A program made the translations under genes and the position numbers. Shown here piece after piece: positions 47,778 to 59,900 of a stretch of DNA of 64,000 nt. This stretch comes from Adineta vaga (Eukaryota > Rotifera): the NCBI GenBank assembly GCA_021613535.1, contig CP075492.1, forward strand, positions 9,548,001 through 9,612,000. Reading direction: 5' to 3'. The notes under the pieces are model-generated. The model was not told the DNA's origin, ran no database searches, and was given only the letters and a program-made list of their open reading frames with translations. Every line of letters starts with the position of its first letter. Positions within the stretch are counted from its first letter, which is position 1.

Positions 47778-50110
47778 ATGTCACACCAACTTTGTCAGAA
47801 TTGTGGTTCATATCAATTTGAACATATTGATGGTCGTCTTTATTGTGTAATATGTCAATCACAAAATATTGCTGTACAAATTCATGTCTCATTTGCAAAT
47901 GAAGGTAATGCTCAACTAGGCCGTCGTGTTCGTGATCCAACATTAGATACATCAGTACTTGATGAAAAAATCCCAAAAATTGAAATCGTCCAAGCAAATG
48001 AAACAATTTTACACTCAACTAATCAAACAGATGAAGCAATTTCACGTTTGAATGAATTATCAGTTGATGATAATGAACAATTATTATTAGAACAACATAT
48101 TTGGAGTACCTATGAAGTTTATAGTTATATATTAAATATTCAAATTCAATCGATTATTCAGTTAAATCATTTCAAAGAAGATAAACATAAAGAATTTCTT
48201 GAATGTACCTTTATGCTTTATCTAAGATATTTATCATCGAATGGAATTCTTGAAACAAATCAACAAAGATTATTACTAAAACAAGAAGAAAGAAGATTAA
48301 AAACGAATAGTCTCGCAAAATTTATTTATTCAGATCGATATAATCAACTCGCTCAAACTCGTTCACATGTAGTGAAGAAAAATTTATGTGCAATCAATTT
48401 AGATATTCTAATTGGTTTAATTCATTGGTAAGAATAAGAAGAAGTCTATCATCATATATGTACTATTATTTTTTTACTTGAATAGTGCATCAACATTAAT
48501 TAATTGTCCCATAACAATCAAACAATTATTTGAATGGATCAATACGAATAAACTTCCATATTATAATATCAAAACTTATCTACCAAAATGGATGCAAGCA
48601 ACAGGACGTGATCGATTTAATTTGGAAAAAGCAAATATTCATTCGGGAAATTTTATGTTTTATTATGAGATTTTTATTCAACCCGTCGTAAAACCTTACA
48701 TATCTCAATGTATATTTCAATCATCAACGTATTTCTATGAAATTCTTCTTCATTTTTGTGATATCTATTGTCAACAAGTTTACTTTCCATTTGATGATGA
48801 TACTCGAACATTCTTTCAATCAATGTGTACGGTAATAATTCGTACGAAATCAACTGGTCGACGTTTTCTTTGTACATCATTAGATTTTGAATTGAGTGCA
48901 ATATCAATGATTATAATTCTGATTTTACTTCGATCAATCAATGATCACTTACTCGATGAATTCATTCAAAATTTATCTAAAAATCAATTATTTTCCTATT
49001 CATTATGGTTACAGAATTTGAATCAATTGATTTATTTTGAATCAATACAATATTATCAATTCTCTGGACGAACATCAGTTCTTGTTGATTCAATTACAGA
49101 TAATCATTCCAAGATCAGATATATGAAAAGTTTATCAAAAGTTTTCACACGAAATGTACAAATAACAAATGAAAAAACGACCGAAGAAATCAATGAAAAA
49201 GCGGAACATATTCGACAGATTCTAATTGAAAATGCCAAAACAGGTTCATTAGTTTATGCAATGAAAACAAAAGAATTCTTTGTGAAACATTATCCACATT
49301 TATCAATTCGTAAGTCTTAGAAAACGTGCACGCAAAGTTAGGATGATCTAAAATATGAATTGATTCAATGCGAGTCAATTATTTATTTAGAACGACGACA
49401 TTTCTAAAGCTATTCAATATAGTTGCGTCGTTATTCTATTGAAAACGTTCTTTCTTAAGATATCCTTCCGAAATAGTTATTATTGGAGACCTTTCACTAT
49501 TTGTTCAAGTTCTCGGAAATATCATCATTGGAAATTAACAGAATGAGTTCTCTCATTAAGTCGCTCATTCAGATCTGCAAATAGATAAATAATGTATTAA
49601 AACGTCTAAAATATCTAGAAAGAATTCTCATGTATTTCTAATCATTTATTTTATTTAGATTCTCTTTCATTGTTCTTTGAAACAATCATTAATACATCAT
49701 CACCATCACATTTCTCACTTGTCGATAGAAGTGAATTATATGAAACACTTGTATCACTATTTAATGGTGCAACTATAACTCAAATTGAACAGTTTTATGT
49801 ACTTCATCAACGTTTTGATATTGCTTCGTCATCAAATTTTCATTTGAACTATCTCATTATGACATTAACAAAATTTTCTTCGATTGCATACAATCAAGAA
49901 TTCTTTTCATTTTTCTCCATCTTTTTGAAAACATTCTGTTTTCAGGAACAAAATCTTCATCATTATTTCTATCGATCAACATTATCAAAACGTTTCAATA
50001 GAAAATATCTTTCCGAACAAATCGGAATGAAACAATATGGTATTGATCAAATACCTATTATCTATGACATTAAATTCGAACAAGAACAATCTATTATAAA
50101 AGAAAAATAA
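47778..50110 (+). CDS. TAF1B: TATA-box-binding-protein-associated factor RNA polymerase I subunit B (Rrn7/TAF1B)
   Basis: Three exons, 47778-48427, 48486-49309, 49659-50110 (641 aa). Subunit of the SL1 selectivity factor that recruits Pol I to rDNA. The N-terminus is an Rrn7-type zinc ribbon, C-X2-C-X15-C-X2-C (residues 6-27: CQNC and CVIC), followed by the B-reader/linker-like acidic stretch. The cyclin-fold region begins near residue 95 (EQHIWSTYEVYSYILNIQIQ). The segment LCAINLDILIGLIHWCA, then PYYNIKTYLPKWMQATGRDR, aligns with the human protein's PYLNAF...LYGRDR part. Intron 2 is 349 bases, long for this region. The ATG at 47778 is used; the TTG just before it is not a start. Confidence 0.85.
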
Positions 50111-50951
50111 ATAAGTAATTGTTTATCTATTATTTTTTTTTCGTCGATGAAAAGAAGAAGTTGTCTGCTGATCTAAGAATTACATCTATCTATTACTATT
50201 ATAGATTGACATACAAATATGTCAACATTTTGATAAGAAATCGGCGTAGAATCACTTGATCTGCCATATGACCTAAACGCCCCCTTTTTCATCTCTTGTT
50301 TCGATAGATTAAATGTTCTCTCTGGAAAAACTAGCCCTCTCGCTTTATATTGCTATTTCTCTGTTCTTACTGAATTTCTTAATGATGTATAGAGTTGGTT
50401 GTCGATAGGGCCTCGCTGCGTGATGTTTTTTCTTTTCCCTTCTTTTACTGCTTGAGGGTTGTTATAAGCCGTCGAGAGACATCACAATGCTTACACATTC
50501 ATGTAAGGAAACGAACGAGTAACATACTGTGTTTGCATGTCGCATCTATAGCGACCCTCAGACAAAAACAACGTCATCTCGACTAACTAAAATCATTCTG
50601 TTTCTCATCGATGCAATATCTTCGTCATTGTTTTTTTGCGTTGAGAAACTTCTATCTTTTGCAATTCAATTATTGTAAAAAGTTAGCGTTTCTCTTTTCT
50701 CTTTAAGTCATATTATACTTCATCACGTCGCATATTAATTGATCACATCAAAATCGTATCGGTATTTTCTCGATTTCTTTTTCAGTCTGTCTGTCTCTCT
50801 TTTTTCTAGCGTACGTTAATGCATTCGATTTGAGCCCTATGCGACAAGGTTTTTCTTCTTGATTGAATGGAAAATTGTTATTTATTCTAGATTATATTCA
50901 TCAAAAACTATCTTCTTAGTTAGCAACGACGAAAAATTTTGTTACTATTCG
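50111..50951. other. Intergenic / probable PRL phosphatase promoter
   Basis: 840 bases with no credible protein exon, CT-rich in parts, lying upstream of the candidate uORF. Confidence 0.45.
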
Positions 50952-51113
50952 ATGACTACGACTGTTGTTCGTGAAACTACACCAAAACAAACGGTAAAGA
51001 ATTCTTTCGAAGAAGTTTATTTTCGAATTCAATAATATTTCTTTTTTCATCAATAGAGTGAAAACGTGCACAACTGCACGGTCTCGGGTGAATATTGCCG
51101 AGCGCAACATTGA
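50952..51113 (+). promoter_or_regulatory. Candidate spliced upstream ORF of the PRL phosphatase mRNA
   Basis: An ATG at 50952 opens 14 codons ending at a GTAAAG donor (after 50993). A good acceptor at 51055-51056 continues the frame to TGA at 51111-51113, for a 32-residue product with two Cys. The main PRL start lies 142 bases downstream on the same strand. Vertebrate PRL mRNAs have a translation-controlling, Mg2+-sensitive uORF. Whether this is a counterpart is my inference; the peptide could also be an independent micro-gene. Confidence 0.35.
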
Positions 51114-51255
51114 CTAGTGCACTATTGGAAAGAATCGAATTATTTTCAAGATTATTCATATCGATATTGTTCAAATAAATTTGATTGGTGTCTTATATCA
51201 ACTAAAATAAGAGATTAAAGCAAACATTCAATCTCCTTTTTTATCTTTACAAAAA

Positions 51256-51938
51256 ATGCCTTTGATACAAGATTTCACTCATTCATCTGTATCAGAACTT
51301 CATTATAAAGATCTTCGTTTTCTCATTACTGATAGTCCCGATGATGAAAATGTTCAATCATTTACTGAAGTAGAATTTCTTCAATTTCAAATTTGATATT
51401 TTTGTTCAATAAGAAATCTTTTCTTTCTTAGGTTTGTTTGAAATATGGAGTAACAGCTTTAGTTCGAGTATCAGAAAAAACTTATGATACAAAACCATTG
51501 GAAGCTGCTGGAATTAAAATTTATGTAAGTGTTTTGTTTTGATATAATAATATTGATTAGAAATTCTATGACCTTCAAGAATTTGGAATATCCTGATGGA
51601 AGTGCACCTGATTCACTTGTTCGTGAAAAATGGTTAAATATTGTTAAAGAAAATAAGAATGGTTGTATTGCTGTGCATTGTATTCATGGTCTTGGACGGT
51701 TAGTTTGTTTTGATCAAGGTTTTCTTTTATTCTGATTTTTGATGATGATGATGATGATAGATCACCTGTGCTCGTTGCAATGGCCTTGCGTGAAGCTGGA
51801 ATGAATCGACAAGAATCAATTGATTTTGTTCGTGCGCGTCGTCGTGGTTCATTTAATATTCGACAACTTGAATTTCTTCAAAATTATCATTCAGGTCATC
51901 GTCTTACCGATAAACATGTCGGTTGTGTTATTATGTAA
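51256..51938 (+). CDS. PTP4A: PRL protein tyrosine phosphatase (type IVA)
   Basis: Four exons, 51256-51369, 51432-51524, 51580-51698, 51761-51938 (167 aa; human PRLs are about 173). Prenylated small dual-specificity phosphatase that binds CNNM magnesium transporters. The P-loop is HCIHGLGRS with catalytic Cys103 and Arg109. The C-terminus is CVIM, a CAAX box, preceded by a weaker basic patch than in vertebrates. Two departures stand out. Ser110 replaces the Ala typical of PRLs. The WPFDDG general-acid loop is YPDGS, so only one Asp remains. AATAAA lies at 52094. The third intron ends in a run of GAT repeats. Confidence 0.93.
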
Positions 51939-52158
51939 TCATATTTTTTTATTCTCACGTTTTTCTTTACTTTATTCGAGCCTGTTTGTTTCTTTATCTT
52001 CACTTATTTCAATCACGAGTTTTGTTGGGAAAACCTTCATCAACTAATTATTTGCCATTAGTTATATTTTTTCTTTGTTGCATTTTCTTTATGAATAAAT
52101 AATCTAATTACATAAGAAATATTTTTTTTAACCAACTGATAGATTAGTGTGAAATATA

Positions 52159-53075
52159 CACCATGATCACGTTGATTTTGACCGTTTTACTTAGTTTGCT
52201 GTATTTAGGGAGAGCATCAGATACTTTTTATTTTGACATAGCGTGATAGAGCATCGTCTATTCTATCGAACTATACAGTTTTTATTTTGTTTATTTTAAA
52301 CCTTGTCCCCACATTCTGTGCATTCATAAAAATAGTCATTCAAAATGTTTTAAAACTAGCAATTTTCAAACCTTGTTTCAGGTAATACCTCTTAATGATT
52401 AATTTATAGAGAGTATTAACACTTTTTATTTTTATATAGAATAACAGATCATACTTCTCTCTGTCAAGCTAAGCATTTATTTTTGCTATAAGCTTGAGGA
52501 ACTTTTCAAGGACTAGTTTTGAACTATTTTTGTAAATGCTTTTTGCACTTTTCTTCGAACAAGTCTGAGTTCTTTGAGCATCTAGATCTTTTCTTTAATA
52601 TATAACACGTAGCTGAATAAAGCATCGACTCCTCTATTACTTTGCATACTTTTAATTAGCTTTACGTTCGATCTTACGAAAAAATTTGCGCAAAAACGTT
52701 AATAAAGTCGGTTCTTCACATGTGCAGAAAAGGGCCAAATCTTACAAAAAAAAAGTTATTTTCTCCTCAAAATAGAGTAATTTTCACTTGTCATGTTTTT
52801 CTCGAGGACTATTAATGTACTTTTTTCCATTTAAAACAATTTTCATTGTCGATGATTTCAAGCGAAGTGAAATATAGGTTTGCAAAAGTTCAAAATCGGG
52901 GCTTCTCAAATACTATTAGACTTTAAAACGAAGTTTAAAATAAACAAAACAAAAACTATATAGTTCAATAGAGTAGACGATGCTCTATCAGGCTATATCA
53001 AAATAAAAAGTATCAGATGCTCTCCCTAAATACAGAAAACTAAGCAAAACGGTCAAAATCAACGTGATCATGGTG
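52159..53075. mobile_element. Palindromic MITE / foldback element with TA target-site duplication
   Basis: 917-base element. Its ends are near-perfect inverted repeats of about 146 bases (52159-52304 and 52930-53075, about nine mismatches). Both outer ends read CACCATGATCACGTTGATTT inward and are flanked by TA on each side (52157-52158, 53076-53077), as expected for Tc1/mariner-type insertion. The interior of about 625 bases has no transposase-like ORF, so the element is non-autonomous. The long arms would fold into one hairpin. It sits about 220 bases after the PRL stop codon. Confidence 0.85.
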
Positions 53076-53077
53076 TA

Positions 53078-53837
53078 CTCTTGCATTATGTCATGCGTCA
53101 CTCATTTCATAAAATATTTTATGTAGATTGCTATTTATCCTAAATTTTGTTGCCTAGAATTGACCTCTGAAATCGAGCTCATAACTTGTAGTCATCTCGA
53201 CAATTATGAAAAAGCTGCACTTCAACTTAGAGATTTCTTTATCCTATATACGATATACCATATTAATTCATATCTTTAGTCAGTAAACACACAAGAACGA
53301 CTGTTCGTATTATACTATTCTAGTTACCAGAAATATAAACAACAAACCTAATCACTTAAAAGGAACTTATCGGTGACCAGATCATTCCGAGGAAAACTAC
53401 TTTATTTTACACTTCTGTGCAGAATACATTCGATGTCGCATTGAATATTCGACGACCCAGGAGAAACGAAATAATGGTAGCAGATTCCAACAGAATTATC
53501 GCATCGGATTGAATTTTTGCATTCGAATTTACGAGTTGAAAAGAAATATGTTAACGCCAACTTTCCATACAAAACTAATATTTTTCTTTGTATTGCTATA
53601 TTTTTCATATTGTATTCTATCTTATTGAAACAAAATCAATAAATCACAGTATTAAAATTTTCTCATATTTCTCTGGTAACATGAGACAAATAATGAAAAT
53701 TTTGTCTTAAATGAATGAATAAAGAGTTCACACAAGAATAAATATCATACGAAACCTAGGATTAGTCTTGATAAAGCTGGCAACATCGTATTCCATATAT
53801 ATATATATACAGACACACATCATATTAGATAGTAGCT
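53078..53837. other. Intergenic; one small Cys-containing minus-strand ORF
   Basis: Minus-strand frame 53402-53608 codes 68 aa with five Cys in its C-terminal half. An AATAAA overlaps its stop codon. No signal peptide is convincing, and I cannot decide whether it is real, so it is noted here rather than called as a gene. An AT repeat lies near 53798. Confidence 0.3.
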
Positions 53838-54415
53838 GCGATGTTATCGAAGAGCAAACAATTCAGCACCTCACTAATACACTACGAATGAACAAGTTAG
53901 CTTTCTTACACATTCCAATTATTTTATTATTTAGACATTGACTAGACTAGATCTTGGCACTAATCAAATCGCAGATCAGGCAGTACAACATCTGAGTGAT
54001 TGTCTACGAGTAGATACGGTAGTATTCATTGTATTCTCATCTTTCTTACACATTCTAAATACTTTTCTACAGAGACACTTACCACTCTAGACCTCTGCTA
54101 CATCAAATTGAACAAGAAGGCGCACAGTACTTAGCTGATGCTCTACAAATGAACAGAGTAGTATTCATTAAATCTTCAGCTCTCTTACACATTCATAGTA
54201 CATTCTTGTTTAGACACTTCTTACACTAGAGATTAGTTTCCATCATATTGAGAACGTAGCAGCACAGTAACTAGGTAATCTTCATTCCATCTTCACATTT
54301 CTTATATATTCAAATACTTTATTATTTAGATACTCACCACACTTGATCTCCACGGCAATGAAATCGAACCCGAATTAGCAAAGAGCTAGATAGATTTACA
54401 AGGAATCATCAAGGT
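53838..54415 (+). pseudogene. Decayed leucine-rich-repeat (NLR/ribonuclease-inhibitor type) exons
   Basis: Five exon-like blocks, each encoding about one LRR unit and each separated by a short intron with a TTTAG or CAG acceptor and a GTA donor. The clearest (from 53935) reads TLTRLDLGTNQIADQAVQHL. Later units keep TLTTLDL and EGAQYLADALQMN but contain a frameshift (near 54105) and in-frame stops (54269 area, 54388 area). This one-repeat-per-exon pattern is typical of NLR-type LRR genes. No start, NACHT or effector domain is seen nearby, so this is a relic fragment. Confidence 0.7.
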
Positions 54416-55029
54416 ATTCTTTATATACTTCTGATTTGTATTAAATAGTTATATATATATATATTATTTTTATAGGGAATTGATCTGTAGAAAATTCACT
54501 ACTGCGAAATCGACATATCTTTATTATCAAGAAGTCTATATAAATTCATAGAGTAAAACCTTCCTAAGAAGAACACTAACGGGACTGTTCAAAACGTGTT
54601 CATTAGAAGAGGTGTTCATCTTATAAAGGTTTCATTTTGAACGAAGTATATTATTTATGTATAGAGTACATGATTAATATACACATATGTTAACTATATA
54701 TCTTTTATGTTAATGTCTGTTTTAAGCAATGTTAAATAAAAGAATATCTTTTTTATCTATCTAAGTTTCATTTATGAATACTGTATTATACAGCTTACTT
54801 TTCTATTTCCTTATGGAAGGTTAACAAAGTTCAGTTATAGATCAGAACTGATGAACAATTTAAAACGTTCATTATTACGAATTAAACTATTCAAAGAGTT
54901 TTCTAGTTCATTTCAACGAAGTTTGAATTTGTGCTATTGACTCCTGCTCCTCATTTCATACACGAAATCGTATTTTCCCAATACATGTTCGCTATGTAGA
55001 AGTTTTCTTACATGCAACGAACCAATCTT

Positions 55030-55092
55030 GAGGGTGTGGGTGGGTGTGAGTGTAAATGTAGCTGAAGAAGATATACCGACACCCACACCCTC
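55030..55092. repeat. Inverted repeat of GAGGGTGTGGGTG
   Basis: Perfect 13-base arms at 55030-55042 and 55080-55092 around a 37-base loop, in otherwise AT-rich DNA. The arms contain TGTGGG, the hexamer reported for bdelloid rotifer telomeres. Confidence 0.6.
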
Positions 55093-56295
55093 ATGAAAGT
55101 ATGTGTAGTTCATTATTTGCATTACATATGAATGCATATCTTTAGCCATGAGAGAATAGAACATGCATTTCTCATAGAACTATTTTAAAGATATGAATTA
55201 AATGATCATAGTACGAACATGTACTTCAATTGTATTGTCGAAAGAGAACATGCTATTACGTTTTGAATGGCGATGACGTTACCAGCTTGTGTTGATCTTT
55301 ATTCTAATGCTATTTTCAGAATTAAAAAATAGAAAATAGTTATCAAATAATGTCGATAACGATAATTCAGTTTTAACCGTCTTTGTTTCACGAAAGATTA
55401 TCAGATACTTCTTTATTTAGTAGAATCTTTCATAAAATAATATATGACCTTCAATGAACAATCTTAAACAACATAAACTAACAGTCAAGGAAAACACAAA
55501 CATTTTCAGCATTGTATTCTTTCTAAAAAATATGTGACATTGTTCTATCATAAAAGCTTACATTAGTTATTTTGATTTCTATCGTTAATGAATAATTTCC
55601 TCATTTCGACTAAACATAGTGATTCGTTTATATGTGTCATCAAAAATCTATCGAAAGAGAATTCTTTATGGTGTATATCTCTAGAAAAACCAAATATTCT
55701 AAATTCTCACATTTGTTTATGTAAATATATCTGGAAAACACGCGATATAGCAAACATTCTGGCTTATCCGTTAAAAGATATTTATTTGTTATACCAGGTG
55801 TTTATCTTCTGTCATATTGATCATCGATCTCTTCATTGATTTTTAATCTTTCTTTTTTGTTTTTAGATCTCGAATTCAATCATTTCCTATCCATCAAGAT
55901 ATTCAACTATCGATCAAATCTATCTAATTAATTGTACATTTTTAACGTGATATATCAGGTTCTAATAAGTTGTTAATCAAAAGAAATGCATGTGGATCTT
56001 GTTGACATTCTCTTTATCAGTTGTTGAAGATAGAAGAAACATATGCATAATCAACGTTAATGATAATGTATGTTTTTGTCTTGTCGATATGAAAACGGTT
56101 CGAAGGTTTTGTCTTCAACTTTTCCCTTTTGTATTTTTCTTCAAGCTAATAGAAACAGTAAAGAATAAATATATCAACAAAATTAAACATAATAACAACT
56201 GTTCTCACTAGACTCTATTTAATGCTTTAACATATGGACAGAAACATAATAGACGATGATGTTAATTTATTCTTTCATCGTAGTTCTTTACAGAA

Positions 56296-56300
<5 letters not shown>

Positions 56301-56334
<34 letters not shown>
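56301..56334. repeat. CT dinucleotide microsatellite
   Basis: Uninterrupted CT run of 34 bases, about 630 bases before the ryanodine receptor ATG. Confidence 0.9.
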
Positions 56335-56338
<4 letters not shown>

Positions 56339-56964
56339 GATTCGAGGTCGGCCTTCTTGTCAATAGGAAAAGACATATCCATCAGACGTACAAAGACAAA
56401 GATATATTTCTTTCATTCTCTTATAGATGTGAAGAAAGACAAATTGGTCTTATATTTAGTATGGTATTTCTTTGTAACATTCTACTTATTCGCTTTCTTA
56501 GGTAGAAATTTTTTGACATGATGAAATAGTACTATTCGAATTCTCCTTATTTGCACCTTTATCGATTGATGATGGTGTTTTTTTTCGAAAACTTCGAATG
56601 TCACTTTCGATGATAATGATAATGATGTTATTATATAATGAAAGCGTAAGTTGACATCGTATGTTTATATCATGTTCTTTTTTCTGTGTATCGTCGATAA
56701 TCTAAACGTATTAACGATAGCCCCACACAAGTATACGAGAGTTGAATATCATCTTGTCGTTTTGTATTACATGCTTTTGTGTCCTTGACGTCTTTTCCTT
56801 GTCAATGAATTGGCGACATATCAAACGATTTGATTTGATTGATGAAATCAACTACTAGCAACATATATATATATATATAAGTGACATTTTCATATTTGCT
56901 TTTTTTTAGATCTAAATGATCTTAGTGTTGATGATGGTAATATAAGTGTATATTGATTACAAAG

Positions 56965-59900
56965 ATGGCTGATGAACACATGATGGGTGCTGAAGCTGAA
57001 GATGTTCAGTTTATACGAACAGTAAATCAAGAAAATTTTCTTATTTGAAATAATATCGGATGTTTTTTTAGGAAGATCATATATGTCTTAGTTGTATACC
57101 TGTTTCTAGTCTTAAACGCATGTCATTATCAGCTGAAGCATTTGGAAATCGAATGTGTTATTTGGAAGATATTTCCAATGAAGTAAGACTATCGAGAAAA
57201 ATTCGATGTTTTCTTTTTTTAAAGCTTATGATAATAGATTTGTTGTCCTGATCTTGCATCATGTGTATTTCTACTGGAACAAGCAGTATCTGTTCGAGCT
57301 TTACAGGAAATGGTGAATACAACTTCGGCTGAATCATTAGCCAATCAAGGTGGACAAACATTTCGAACACTATTATATGGGCATGCAGTACTTCTTCGAC
57401 ATTATCGTAGTCAAATGGTATGATTCATAAATTTGATTTTTCAAAACTATATCTTTTATTTAAGTATTTGAGTTGTCTATCAACAAGTACTTCGAATGAT
57501 AAATTGGCTTTTGATGTTGGTTTAAAAGAAGACGCAATAGGTCTGTTTGTCTAGAATCATACGTAATAAGTACATGAATGTTTGTTTTCTTAGGTGAATC
57601 CTGTTGGTGGACGATTCATCCAGCTTCGAAACAACGAAGTGAAGGCGAAAAAGTGCGCTTTAATGATGATGTTATCTTGGTATCTGTATTTTCGGAACGT
57701 TATCTTGTATGAAAATTTCATTCAGAGAGAAAAGAATGAATAGTTAAACTATGTTTGCATTTTCTTTTAGCATGCATATATGTCAAATAGTGAACGTGGT
57801 CGAGTAAATGCTTCATTTCGTCAACAAGTTTGGAGTCTTGTACCAATCTCAAGTGGAATAGCACGAATAAAGAATCCAGGTTTCTAATATATCATCGAAT
57901 AATATGTTATAATAAATGATCTGTTTTGGATAATTAGGATTCGTCCTTGGTGGTGATGTTTTACGATTAATGCATGGGAATATGGATCATTGTATAACAA
58001 CACCGCCACCCGATTCTTCGACGAACGATGATTCAGGAAGGTAGGACATCAATCATTTGATTGACATAATATCATTGAATTTCTTTTAGTTTGTTCATCA
58101 AAGGTGGTACAGCTTGTTCTCAAGCTCGATCACTATGGCGTATTGAACCTTTTAAAACTAAGTAAATAATCACTGATTCTATATATACATATATGAAAAC
58201 TTCCAATTTATTTCTTATTTCAGATGGTACAGTGGTTTTATTGGATGGAATGCCTTGATTCGTCTACGACATATCACATCTGGCCTTTATTTAGCAGTAC
58301 TTGGTGATGAGAATGGTAATAATTAAAAATCTTTATTATTATTTTTTTTTCTGTTAAACGTAATTTTTAGGTCCACGAGTGACATGTATATCGAAAAAGA
58401 ATGCTAATCCTATTGCTATAACATTTGAATTAAGAATGTCAAAAGTAATTGATAGAAGAAAAGAGAAAATTGAAAATAGAAATTTCATTTGAATTAGGAA
58501 AAGCAAACAGAAGATAATCAGGAAGAAGAAGATAATTTAGGTGTACCAACTATAAAATATGGTGATGCTATTGTATACATTCGTCATGTTGATTCAGATC
58601 TTTGGATTAGTTATGAAACACTTGAATTAACAATAAAAGGAATTGGAAAAGTCGAAGAAAAACGAGTATGAATTTGAATAATCATCTTTTTTTTTCTTGT
58701 TTTCATTTGAAATATTTTGGTATTTCAATAGATCATTCCAGCTGTTGAAGGTCATATGGATGATTGTTTTCGACTTGTACGAGCACAAGAGCAAGATCAA
58801 AAAACAGCACTAGTAATTCGAATATGTAATGCAATTTTAGGAAGATTCAATCGATCTGAGTAAGTTTTACTAGAAAGTTTTTATCGACTGTCTAGTTTCT
58901 TGTTGTTTTAGTCCAATGTCAGTAGATTCCGAAGCAATAAATCATCTATTATGTAAAAGTGATGCTATTCAAGCACTTTTACATGATTTAATTGGATTTT
59001 TTGCACAACCATCATCATCATTTGATCATGAAGAAAGACAATTACGTTTGAAAATATTGAAAAATCGACAAGATCTATTTCAAGAAGAAGTATTACATAT
59101 GACGATTTTGCATTATTTTCATTGTTTTTCGTTTCATAGGGAATGATACGAATATTAATCACAGCAATAAATTTTTTTAGTGAACGTCGAGATAAATCGA
59201 CATTATTAGAAGGCGTTGATGAAAAAATTGAAGATATTACAAATAAACTTTATGTTGTCTTAGCAGCATTGATTAAAGGTAATCGAGCTAATTGTTCAAA
59301 TTTTGCTCAAAGTGCACGACTTAATTGGCTTGTTAATCGTTTACAATCTCAACAAGCATCAAGTGGAGTTTTAGAAGTACTTCATAGTGTACTCGTTGAT
59401 AGTCCTGAAGTTTTAAATATGATCACAGAATCACATATACTTGCTAGTAAGTTATTTGAATCGAAATCATGTTTTATTAGATACAAAGCATTTCTTCTAG
59501 TCATTGGATTATTGGATAGAAATGGTCGTGATCCAAAAGTACTTGATGTTCTTTGTTCCTTATGTGTTAATAATGGTGTAGCTGTTCGTGCTAATCAAAA
59601 TCTTATTTGTGAAAATATTTTACAAAGACGTGATCTTCTATTACAAACGACACTTGTTGATCATGTCACTTGGTAAGAATAGATAATGATAAAATAGAAA
59701 CAAAAACCTTGCTTTTTGAGATCATGTATTCGATATAATTAGTTTTCTAGCGTAAAATTGATTAGAAATCATTACGAAACAAGACCAGTTCTAATTGCCT
59801 AATAATACAATATAAATAAAGACAAATTTTATGCTTGATTGCATATCATATCTATAGATTTGATGACCTTTGTTTTTCTTTTAAGATAACAAATGACTTT

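Larger units (their letters stand above)
54416..56964. other. Intergenic upstream of ryanodine receptor
   Basis: 2.5 kb without a believable exon. It includes a 13-base inverted repeat of telomere-like G-rich sequence (55030-55042 and 55080-55092), a CT run at 56301-56334, and an AT run near 56862-56878. The larger ATG frames (for example 55588-55839 and 56234-56521) have random-looking composition or span the CT run. Confidence 0.5.

Noticed and set aside
49190-49378. Minus-strand frame opposite TAF1B
   Set aside because: Shadow of the TAF1B coding strand, partly covering intron 2.
50916-51174. Two overlapping minus-strand frames opposite the candidate uORF
   Set aside because: Neither has signal peptide, domain or splice support; the + strand reading has good splice sites and fits the PRL mRNA.
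55588-55839. 83-codon ATG frame
   Set aside because: No homology, no splice context and composition typical of random AT-rich DNA; kept only as intergenic.
56234-56521. 95-codon frame containing a Leu-Ser run
   Set aside because: The run is the translation of the CT microsatellite, and the flanks show no protein character.
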